In this document: one piece after another, positions 9,601 through 16,607 of the stretch
Layout of the letters: every line of letters begins with the position of its first letter
Numbering within the stretch: position 1 is the first letter of the stretch
Source of the DNA: Stereum hirsutum FP-91666 SS1
Lineage: Eukaryota > Basidiomycota > Agaricomycetes > Russulales > Stereaceae
Direction of reading: 5' to 3'
Assembly (NCBI RefSeq): GCF_000264905.1
Contig: NW_006763141.1
Location: 1,719,949-1,736,555, forward strand
Length of the DNA stretch: 16,607 bases
Program-made: the position numbers and the translations under genes
The notes under the pieces: generated by a model
What the model saw: the letters and a program-made list of their open reading frames with translations, nothing else
What the model was told of the DNA's origin: nothing
The model's database searches: none

Positions 9601-9810
9601 AGAAGGGAGAGGGGAGGGCATCTCTGTGGCGTCGACTTGTCGCAGGTTGGCGGCGATGATGGGTGCGAGGGTGTCGGATACGATGGATTGGATGGTGGTG
9701 GTCAGTGCAGGAATGAGGTCGACGAGAAGTGTCTGGCTGAGAAGTCGGAGGTCCAGATTGAGCTCCGGTTGCCTGGAGGGGGGTTGCATGGCGGGATTGA
9801 GGTCGGGCAT
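6626..9810 (-). CDS. RecQ-type telomere-linked helicase (C-terminal half)
   Basis: Six exons on the minus strand: 9810-9291, 9240-9127, 9077-9021, 8963-8895, 8834-8766 and 8709-6626. All joins are phase 1 and in frame, giving 970 aa from ATG 9810. An acidic Ser-rich linker (about 1-280) precedes a superfamily 2 helicase core: Walker A TTGGGKS (about 355-361), DEAH box (449-452), SGST motif III (482-485), motif V ATGAYGEGND and motif VI QQTNRGGR (about 642-649). Behind it is a RecQ-style zinc segment (C-LRF...GVLC...KCSRC) and a further Cys/His-rich tail (CVIC...CPL...ICWKC). RQC and HRDC domains are absent, as in telomere-linked helicases. The same frame is open upstream to a splice acceptor at 9846-9848, whose phase matches the donor at 10205, so this is probably the rear half of one large gene with 10206-13124. 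Confidence 0.85.
6983..7010. repeat. 8-bp tandem repeat inside helicase exon
   Basis: GGAGGTGC occurs twice in direct succession (6983-6990, 6991-6998), followed by one copy with a single change (6999-7006) and a partial fourth. It lies in the coding sequence for the Cys-rich tail of the helicase. Eight is not a multiple of three, so gain or loss of one unit would shift the reading frame. Confidence 0.7.
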
Positions 9811-9845
9811 GGTACGGTATTCATTGGATCTGACCCATTGACCGG

Positions 9846-10205
9846 CTACGATAAGAAGTCAGCATGAGGGTGAGGTAGAAGAGGGGTGAGGTGGAAATCG
9901 GGGGATGTGAACGTTAGGGCACGTGTGTAGCGGTTCCGACATCACGAGAACGCGAGGTGAATAGACCCTGTGGGCGAGTGGTTTGTGTCTGGTTGGAGAC
10001 ATCATGTACCACCGTGGAGGATGAACGGTGGGACGGTGTCCACAGCGGGACTCTGAACTGAGCGTGAATCGAGCGCGGTTGGAGCACATACACGAAGATG
10101 ATGAACCAAGATTGTCATTGAACGAGATGTACGAGACCGAAGTAAACCGCTACATATGTGCCCTATTGTTTTGACGAATTGGCTTGCGTGAAAAAGGAGA
10201 CCTAC
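9846..10205 (-). other. Unusually long intron or intergenic gap between recombinase-like and helicase halves
   Basis: Bounded by a good donor (GTAGGT, 10205) and a good acceptor with branch-like GCTGAC (ending 9846), both phase 1, this 360-nt stretch would join the two halves in frame as a single intron. Every other intron in this locus is 49-72 nt. Minus-strand open frames inside it (for example 10089 down to 9859) might be an additional exon, but no combination was clearly better. If it is not spliced, the upstream protein stops at TAG 10150 and the helicase starts at ATG 9810 as a separate gene, with this gap as its promoter. Confidence 0.45.
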
Positions 10206-13124
10206 CGGGTGGGAGCCCCAAGGTCTTGTGCCACGCGATTCCATGCTCTATCATCTTTGGCACCTCCTCCTCTGGCATGTAGAGCATTCCCGATGCGCTT
10301 ATGGCGTACCGGTTGCGATCTGCCCAGCGAGAATGACCCATGGTGTGGGCCATGAGGTCGATGTGATCCCCTTCCTCGTCTGCGGATTCATCGGGCTCGT
10401 AGTTCTTGCACCAATGCCGACGGAAGGCACTGTTGACCTGACGAGTCTGTGCGACGCCACAGTTTGCCTGGGAGTGTTTCCACAGATGTTGGCGAAGGAG
10501 CGCGGTGACGTCGTCGGCGGTGAAGGCGGACAAGTGGTTGATGAAGATGTAGTTGTGGTAACGGTGACGAAGCTCATCGTCGCCCGGGTAGACGACGGAG
10601 ATGAGGAGCTCAACGAAGGGCCTGATGACTATGAGGTTCTGGACCATGATGTCGGCCCAGACGGAGGAAAAAGGACGGCCGACGAGCTTGTCCCGACCGG
10701 TGTTGGCGCTCTGCTTCACGTAACTCGTTACGAGCAGGAGGACTGAGTTGTAGGCGACGATGCAGCGAGAGTGGGCGCCGGACGTGTTACGGTAGAGGCA
10801 ATGGGCGAGTTCCGGGATGCGAGGGGACCCGCTTGCGGCGAACGTGATGTAGATGACGCACAACTGGTTGAGAAGGACGTAGTGGCGTATGTAAGCCCTG
10901 CACGAGTTCTGATCCCAGATCGCGACACCGTCTGGGTTGCAAGAGAAGATGAAGCGGTTCTTGAGCTGGGGATGCTTGAGCACCGCCCTGAGCAACCGCT
11001 TGGGGTCGCGAAACTCGGGGGGGTTGGCTGGATGGTCGCCGAACCAGTAGCCGTTGGTGGTGTTGGACAGGTTGTCCGCGATGGAGTCGTATTCGACGCG
11101 GAGCTTGACGAGGCCGAACAGAAGTCGATCGTGGAGGACTTTGACGGCGTTTTCGGTGAGCTCCTTCAGGGCGCGCCTGATCTCGACGAGGCTGAGGTGT
11201 TGACCCTCTATCTTGAGCGAAAGGCGATCGGTGAGGCTGGGCCATATGATGTTGGGGAGTTTGGCCGTGTTCTTGATGACGGTGGATGCGAGGTGGGTGA
11301 TTGCGCGGGCCGTGGCGAGGGTGAACGGTTCACCTTCGCTGAGGTAGGAGGCGTTGCGAAGGTAGCACTCCCACTGGCTGTTGGTGCGGCGTATCGCAGC
11401 CTCGTGAACCGTAAGCGTGTCGTCAGGGACGTCGTCCATCTCCGTCACGATCTTGGACGCGATGGTGATTCGGACGAGGTAGGTGAGGTGAGCGATGAAG
11501 GCTGAGATGCCGCTGAGATCCTTCCACGATCCGTCTGCGTTGAGGTGGTAGACGACCATGAAGTGGATGGTGGGGTCGTAGATGACTGCCCCGGCGGAAG
11601 AGGGCCAGGGATGTGTCCATAAGGCCAAGAGGAGAGCGTGGATGCGATCGTGGATGATGCTTGCGGACGCATCGGCCTCGATGGACTCGAAGAGCCGTTC
11701 GGTATGGGTGGTGACGAAGGCTGGGTGTGGAGGATGGTTAGGAAATCCGGGCTTGTCGGCGTGGAGGTAGCCGATGAGCGAGACGGCGACGTGCTCGTAT
11801 CTGGCGAGGGTGGCCTCGGACTGGTGGACTTTCAGCCGTTGGCGGGAAAGGGGTATCCTGTGGTGAAAGAGATCAGCTTCTGCATGTAGAAGGGCGACAA
11901 GACACGAGGGACTGACCTCTCTGGGTCCTCGCTGATCAGCCGTTGATTGACCCGATCGTCGATCTTGTCCAAGTTGGACTCGCAAACGGCGAAGTACCCA
12001 TGGACGTGGCGCTTGAGCTCTTTCCAAATCGTGTGGGCCTGGATGGCGTTAACGACGTGCTTCGGACTGCAGCCTTCGATGTGAATGTCCCATTTGAGGC
12101 TGCGGAATAAGGGATGCGTCGCTTGGGTGGCGTTGGCGATGGCGAGTTCGTTGGTGTGGGCGTCTTGGAGTCGGTCGAACTGCTCCAAGGCGGGATGACG
12201 AAAGGAAGACGGGAGATGGCCGCGAGGTACGACGGGGAACAAGTTGCGGTCGGAACCGGGTGCGTGAGTGAATTGCTGGCATGGTCTCCAAGTGGCGGTG
12301 GCCGCTTTGAACCTGGGCCTGGAGGAGCCCTTGTGCGCTGTGTTGAAGTGACCGCGGAGCGAGTCGCCGCTGGTTCTGTGGACTAGGCAGCCGTCGAAGG
12401 TGCAAGGAGTTCCGCTGACGGTCTGAATGCCTTCGAAAGCTTCGACGATCTGGGTCGGGACGGGAGGGTGATCAGGGACGAGGTCGTGCTTTTGCTGGAG
12501 AACCGGTATGACGTCGTCGAGGGCGGTTTTGAGGAATCCGTGCGTATTGATGTGGCCTCCGATTGTGTGCAAAGGTACGACGGCCTCGCAGCTTATGCAG
12601 ATCACGGCGTGGAGCACGGTGTTGATGACGAGGCCAAACGACTCGAGGGCGGAGTCCACCAGGAGCTGGAACGGGATTGGGTCAGCTTGGAAGCGAGTTG
12701 CTTGGCCATCTTCGTGACGTACCTGAGTGGATTGCTGTATCGTTGGCTCGTCTTCATCATCCTCATCCGCTGGGTGTGCGGGCTGCGTGAGGAAAGGGAT
12801 ATGTTTGCTGCGTGAGCTCGGGAACGGAAGACTTCTCTGGTTTAGAGTGCGTACCTCTGTGGGTTCTGGGGTAGTAGGTGCTTCTTCCGGGTGACCGTCA
12901 GATGCGGGAGGATCCTGGGTGAGGTCGTCAGAGTTCGGAACGAGATGAAGAATGAGTAAATGACTGACCGGAGAAGGCGCACGCAACGGAACAGGATCGT
13001 GCTGCTCAGGTTCTCGAGGCCGTTTGCTTGATAGCCGTCGAGACTTGGGACGATGAGAGGAGCTCGGGTTGGGTTCGTCTGAGGGCCCAGGTTCCTCGGC
13101 TTTCCTTTTGCTTGCGCGTTTCAT
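10206..13124 (-). CDS. OrsD-type C2H2 and recombinase-like N-terminal part of telomere-linked helicase
   Basis: Exons 13124-12969, 12914-12855, 12782-12723, 12665-11917 and 11857-10206 join in frame over introns of 54, 72, 57 and 59 nt (about 892 codons). ATG 13124 opens a basic, NLS-like N-terminus (MKRASKRKAEE). Two C2H2-like fingers follow: C115-x2-C118-x11-H130-x3-H134 and C180-x4-C185-x12-H198-x4-H203, in a context (LINT..LHAVICISC) typical of the OrsD/DUF3505 domain. The rear part ends with R814...R821/822, GHS (H850) and Y859, resembling the end of a tyrosine-recombinase fold, then a WHKTLGLPP segment. This order is what I know from basidiomycete telomere-linked helicases, so I favour one 1,874-aa gene with 6626-9845. 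If separate, this gene stops at 10150. An upstream exon or 5' UTR intron (donor near 13188, acceptor before 13130) is likely. Confidence 0.75.
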
Positions 13125-13264
13125 TTTCTGATCGTGCCCGGTATGAGGAGAGAACGAAGCGGAAGCGATGGCAGAGTGCAAGACTTACGAAGATGGTTTC
13201 GTCGGAGACGTTATGGTTGCTCGACGGCGTCGAAGGACCAACTCAGAGTGCCACAGTGAGGGTC

Positions 13265-13873
13265 CTACGGCGGGGTAGACGAGATGGCGAGAAGTGGGGG
13301 ATAAACGGACGTCGAAGAGGATTCGAGGACGGAATACTGGTCGGGAGGATACGAAATTGAGGTAGGCGCGGCGAAGAGGGTGGGGTTTACGCGGGAGGAG
13401 GCACAGTTGGAGGAGGTGCGGGGCGTGTTCTGGAGCGCGAGTTGCATGCGTTGAGGTCGGGGATTTCGTATGTCGGACGGCTGGGTGGTAGTGAACGGTA
13501 TGACGGTTTGTCTTGGCGAGGTCCCGACCGAATTGAACGCAGAAAGGGAGCTGGAAGATCGTAAAGAGGGGGAACCGGGGAGTGGGACGGCGCCACAGGC
13601 TTCGTGTGGCACCGCAGCTCACCGGTGAGCTGCTTACGTGAGCTGTAGCCTGAGGAGAACGTGAGGCCCTGAATTTATCCGGAAGAAACGGACGGAGTAG
13701 CTGGAAGTTGCTGAAGATGAAATGATGTCCAGAGGAAAGCTTAGGTTTTTGGGGTGACGGTATGGCTGGAATTCCATGGATCGAGACAGACGACGGCGTT
13801 TGGGAGCGCCGGGATGAGAGACAGCGGGTGAACGTAAGAGAGAGAGACCGGTTCGGAATTGGGAGCTGGTCAT
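13265..13873 (-). CDS. Possible Ser/Pro-rich protein, or 5' part of the helicase gene
   Basis: ATG 13873 (MTSSQFRTGLSLL) opens a frame with an NLS-like PKRRRLSR. It can be spliced from donor GTAAGC (13637) to acceptor TTCCAG (ending 13551) into a second open exon that stops at TAG 13265, giving 173 aa. A pyrimidine-rich minus-strand tract just upstream (about 13947-13980) looks like a promoter or leader. The product is low in complexity (Ser, Pro, Thr) and resembles no family I know. Competing frames are also open, so this may instead be the 5' untranslated region of the helicase gene at 13124, with the short frame from the ATG at 13446 as a uORF. The third palindrome copy lies in the proposed intron. 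Confidence 0.3.
13614..13633. promoter_or_regulatory. Palindrome copy 3, variant core (ACCGGT)
   Basis: This is a perfect 20-bp palindrome, GCAGCTCACCGGTGAGCTGC. It keeps the AGCTCAC/GTGAGCT arms of the other three copies, but the central dinucleotide is CG instead of GC, so it lacks the MluI core. An extra half-site (CGTGAGCTG, 13638-13646) follows at once, separated by a splice-donor-like GTAAGC on the minus strand. It lies 490 bp upstream of the helicase ATG at 13124. Confidence 0.75.
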
Positions 13874-14506
13874 AGCGCTGAAAGGGGAGTCGGTTGGACG
13901 CTCGGAAGGTGCTGCACCGGTGGAGGATATGCAATACGGGTCGATTGGATAAAAAACAGACGAGAAAAAAGAAGAAAAGCCAGGGCCGAGTTCGACGGAA
14001 CGGCAGGCTGGAGCATCGTCACCGACGATGACCAGCGAGAACCTGTCAGAACGCTTTAGCCGGCTTAGAGGCCGCTGCAGAGGATGGAACGTATACAAGA
14101 GGTGGTGGAAGGGGGAGAGCGAGTGCGGACAAGGTAGACGCGCACGTGGACCCGACCGAGTTTGGAAGGTGGGAAGTGTGGCGCTCAGCGGGAAGAAGCG
14201 CTGAGGCAAAGTTCTGCTCGAGTTGGAGACGGCGATGGGAACTTTGGCTCATCGTTGGGTTGTGGTGTTGGTGCTTAGTCCTCGAGGAGATAGAAACGAA
14301 CGGTTTTCACAAATCACGCAAGACGAGAAGGGGTGTGGCATTTGTGATTGCGCATAACACCGACGAAACGATGTGCTACTGGACTGTACTCTAACGGGTA
14401 CAACTACGGAGCACTTGCGAATCTACTCGAAGCGTCAACATTTTGCTGTGGGATGATCGAATTTGAGCATGATTTCATTCGAGGGAGTCAGAGGTCTACG
14501 TACCGA
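13874..14506. other. Intergenic region between candidate gene and unknown gene
   Basis: About 630 bp. On the minus strand it contains a T/C-rich tract (about 13947-13980) that fits a promoter or leader for the genes to the left. It also has a 68-codon ATG frame (14252-14046, MSQSSHRRLQLEQ) with Ser/Pro/Leu-rich content and no recognisable domain, which I do not call as a gene. Near 14410-14497 a donor (GTACGT) and an acceptor (CCACAG) could form a 3'-end intron of the gene at 14507. Nothing else is supportable. Confidence 0.4.
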
Positions 14507-15583
14507 TCAGATATCCTCCCATCGGGGCTGCGAAGGACGATTGACACGACATGGAGGTGGGGGGTGCTTGAGAGAGAGAGAATAAGTGAGCTTCGCCCTG
14601 TAGGTGAAGTAGTACTCTGCGCCGGCCGACAAGTTCGTAAGGGCCCATCGAATTCTGCCGATGAGTCTGGTGCTGACCGTCCAGGGATCGTAATGTTGAA
14701 AGTGGATGAGGAATTCGGGGTTGTCTGGCTCGGATATTCCGTTCAGGTAGCCTAAGAGGGTCACCTCCCTGATGCCGTTGGCGAGGGCGAGTCGATCTTG
14801 GCATATTGGGCGTAATAAGTCTCGGAGAGACGGGTCCCACTGCAGGGCATACATGTTGGACCAGTCGATGACCCTTTGGTCGATTGGGATCTGGTACGCG
14901 TCGGGAGAGTCCTCCGTGATGGCCTGCGAAGGAAGGTGAGATGGGAAGGGTCGTGCGTAGGGTCGGACTTACGTTTTTGAGGAGGGTGGGAGGGGTGAAG
15001 GGACCAGGGAACTGCGCGCTTGGATCGAGAGGCAAATTGACCAGCTGCCTGAGCGAGGACTGCGCTGGGTGAGTGGGAGGGTGTGTGGCGAGATGCGTGG
15101 AGTTATACGTACTGAAGGACCAGTGGGACGCTGAGAGTATTGGGTGAGTAGAATCGGGAAGAGGAGTACGAGTCGAACGCGTACCGGGGGAAGCCATTTG
15201 CAATCCATGTCGTCGTGGATGTCCTCGAGTAAGCGGACGAGTCGTTTTTCCTGTAAGAGCCGTGAGTGTGTGATGGAGAGAGGACATGTCTCTACGTGCT
15301 CACGCCGTACGAGTGGTTGTAGTAGGGAGGCCTGTGGGGTGGTCGGCCCGAGTCGTCGGAATCGGGCTGTAGAACAGGACGTTGAGTGAGCAAGAGAAAG
15401 GGAGAACGGATGAGCAAGACAGGGAGAGAGAGGGCATACGGAAGGTGGGGGGTCATATGAGCAAGGTGGGGGGTCCATGACGAAGGTGGAAGGCGAAGGA
15501 GGGAATTTTTGGGGGAAAGGAGAGGGAGGAGACGAGTCGGCGGTCGTTTTGAGGTTGTCGGAGGCGTGTGGCGTGGGCCACAT
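14507..15583 (-). CDS. Unknown protein, six-exon gene
   Basis: Exons 15583-15440, 15366-15304, 15250-15185, 15130-15109, 15064-14973 and 14923-14507 join in frame to 267 aa. The introns are 73, 53, 54, 44 and 49 nt with normal borders. The fourth exon is only 22 nt and is needed to keep frame, so that part is the least certain. ATG 15583 (MWPTPHASDN) lies 9 bp from the end of a palindrome copy. The N-terminus is Pro/Ser-rich with two DPPP segments. From about residue 70 the protein looks globular (YGEKRLVRLLEDIHDDMDCKW, then VIDWSNMYALQWDPSLRDLL, IREVTLLGYLNG and WALTNLSAGAEYYF). I do not recognise the family, and I see no catalytic motif, signal peptide or membrane segment. The last 30 residues may be replaced by a further splice. 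Confidence 0.6.
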
Positions 15584-15592
15584 CACCGAGGG

Positions 15593-15608
15593 AGCTCACG
15601 CGTGAGCT
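15593..15608. promoter_or_regulatory. Palindrome copy 4 (AGCTCACGCGTGAGCT)
   Basis: This is an exact 16-bp match to copies 1 and 2, here preceded by GG and followed by GGCC. It ends 9 bp upstream of the ATG at 15583 on the minus strand, so it is very probably inside the 5' untranslated region of that gene. Confidence 0.75.
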
Positions 15609-16462
15609 GGCCTGGCGGTGTTCGGTTTTCCAGTCGACTGGGCCCGAGTTGTGTGTGAGGGATTTTTGCGACGCGTGTGGTGCAAATCATTGAAGCGAGA
15701 ATGGATCGGGTGAGGGATCGAGTGATGACAAAAATCAAAAAAAAAAGAAGAGAGAGAGAGAGGAGAGAAAGGGAAAAAGGAGGGCGTTGGTAAAGGCGGA
15801 AATGAACGAAATGGAAGAGGTTGCGGCATCGGGGATCTCGCCAAACTGTCGATTTGTTCCTTGGTAGAACGAGCGAGGAGATTGGGTAGGCAAGGGTGAC
15901 AAATCGGCGTTTGACGACAGAGGACGACGTTGCGCCTGCCACCGTTGAGTTTGGTACGAACCAGAAGGTCCACTTGTCGACGACGGAGGGGTGGATGTGA
16001 GTGAGGTGCGATATGTTGGCCAACGGGCACCGCCCGCTGCCACATCTGAACGCGAGCGGACAAGAGAGGAGGAGGAGAGCGGAGAGAGGAACGGCGCCAA
16101 AGGCGCGAGGTGCGCACCACAGGCCGGGGCCGGAACTATCCGGTCGACGCGGAAGTGCCTGAGTTAGACGCTCTCTGCTTATACGTTCTCGCTCACACGA
16201 CTTCACCGCGTCCAGCTGAATCTCGACTTCGTGCTGTGTCTTGGGCTCTCTTCGTCTGCGGTTTCGCCTCGATCTCATCGTGTCTTGTTCTCTGGTTGTC
16301 TTTGCTTGTCGGGTTCGATCCCTTTTGCTGCTTGACGGTGTTCCCTGCTCGTTATCGGTGAGTTCCTGGCCTTGGTGGAGGACGACGAGGGAGGTCACTT
16401 GCGGTGCAGGTGTTCCTCCTGGAGTCTTGTTCATGTGGAAACGTTGTTGATGGGTGTGGTAG
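15609..16462. other. Intergenic region with divergent leaders
   Basis: About 850 bp between divergent genes. A purine-only tract of 48 nt (15737-15784) is CT-rich on the minus strand and lies about 150 bp upstream of ATG 15583, fitting a promoter or leader there. The part from about 16170 to 16357 is CT-rich on the plus strand and looks like the 5' untranslated exon of the gene at 16463. It ends in a donor GTGAGT (16358), and the matching acceptor GGTAG ends at 16462, directly before the ATG, giving a 105-nt 5' UTR intron. Long minus-strand frames through this region begin with GTG or TTG and are low in complexity, so I do not call them. Confidence 0.5.
15737..15784. repeat. Polypurine tract (A/GA-rich)
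   Basis: This is an unbroken run of 48 purines: a poly-A start, then (GA)n, then mixed A and G. It is a low-complexity promoter or leader element for the minus-strand gene at 15583. Mirror-like GA tracts of this kind can also adopt triplex structure. Confidence 0.7.
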
Positions 16463-16607
16463 ATGAGTTCCAAACTCACACAAGAGGAAGTGGACGCCGG
16501 TGCGAAAACGTACTTGGAAGAGGCGCGTCGAAGGATAAAATTGAAGGCCGACGCCGCCGAGAAGGAGAAGAAGAAAAAGGAGAAGGCTGCGAAGGACGCC
16601 GGAAACA
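16463..16607 (+). CDS. N-terminus of a Lys/Glu-rich protein, cut by window end
   Basis: ATG 16463 opens a plus-strand frame that stays open to the window end (48 codons). The product begins MSSKLTQEEVDAGAKTYL and turns into a highly charged Lys/Glu/Ala helix of coiled-coil type (KEKKKKEKAAK). The ATG directly follows a TAG splice acceptor, and a CT-rich leader with a GTGAGT donor lies 105 nt upstream, supporting a 5' UTR intron. The rest of the gene and its function are not visible here. Confidence 0.55.
   Translation, partial: MSSKLTQEEVDAGAKTYLEEARRRIKLKADAAEKEKKKKEKAAKDAGN

Noticed and set aside
10771..11505. 244-codon plus-strand frame opposite the recombinase-like exon
   Set aside because: It is antisense to an exon whose frame is fixed by splice phases on both sides, and it has no recognisable content.
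15583..16479. 298-codon minus-strand open frame
   Set aside because: It starts with GTG, overlaps the CT-rich leader and start of the plus-strand gene at 16463, and reads as low-complexity Ser/Leu/Arg sequence. It is best explained by GC-rich antisense openness.
1..16607. CRISPR array, rRNA, bacterial operon signals, retrotransposon LTRs or transposase
   Set aside because: No spaced identical repeats, no rRNA-like segments, no terminal direct repeats and no reverse transcriptase or DDE motifs were seen. The tandem repeats present are telomeric or short low-complexity.

Overview
This is a chromosome end from a filamentous or yeast-like fungus, most likely a basidiomycete. It opens with 194 bp of a pure 5-bp telomeric repeat (CCTAA on this strand, TTAGG running outward). 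The genes behind it are broken by many very short introns of about 44-73 nt, with GTRNGT-type donors, CTRAY-like branch sites and YAG acceptors. The gene set (a telomere-linked RecQ helicase with an OrsD-type zinc-finger front half, and a TET/JBP-like 2-oxoglutarate oxygenase) is typical of basidiomycete subtelomeres. I cannot name the species. All splice models below were made by eye from donor/acceptor/phase agreement. There is no transcript evidence.

Layout: 1-194 telomere. 178-516 (-) is a gene cut off by the telomere, its last codons being telomeric repeat. 517-1235 has no convincing gene but holds a perfect 18-bp palindrome. 1236-4465 (-) is an 11-exon gene ending in a 2OG-Fe(II) oxygenase domain of TET/JBP type plus an SV40-like nuclear localisation signal. 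4466-4960 is a divergent promoter with the same palindrome near its middle. 4961-6362 (+) is a three-exon gene for an unknown charged nuclear-type protein with an AT-hook. 6363-6625 is the convergent spacer, with a diverged 22-bp tandem repeat. 6626-13124 (-) is the telomere-linked helicase locus: a C2H2/OrsD front, a degenerate tyrosine-recombinase-like region, an acidic linker and a RecQ-type helicase with Cys-rich tail. All junctions keep phase, so it reads either as one gene of about 1,874 aa or as two tandem genes. 13265-13873 (-) is a weak Ser/Pro-rich candidate gene with a palindrome copy in its proposed intron. 14507-15583 (-) is a six-exon gene of unknown function with a palindrome copy 9 bp upstream of its ATG. 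16463-16607 (+) is the start of a Lys/Glu-rich protein that leaves the window.

The most unusual signal is the inverted repeat AGCTCAC-NN-GTGAGCT. It occurs four times (661, 4692, 13616, 15593), always on the 5' side of a minus-strand gene. Three copies carry the MluI-box core ACGCGT and one carries ACCGGT. This suggests that the subtelomeric genes share one regulatory element, either a binding site for a dimeric factor or a 5'-transcript hairpin. Together with a telomere-linked helicase that keeps recombinase-like residues and a putative DNA-modifying oxygenase, the region looks like a co-regulated subtelomeric module. That functional link is inference.
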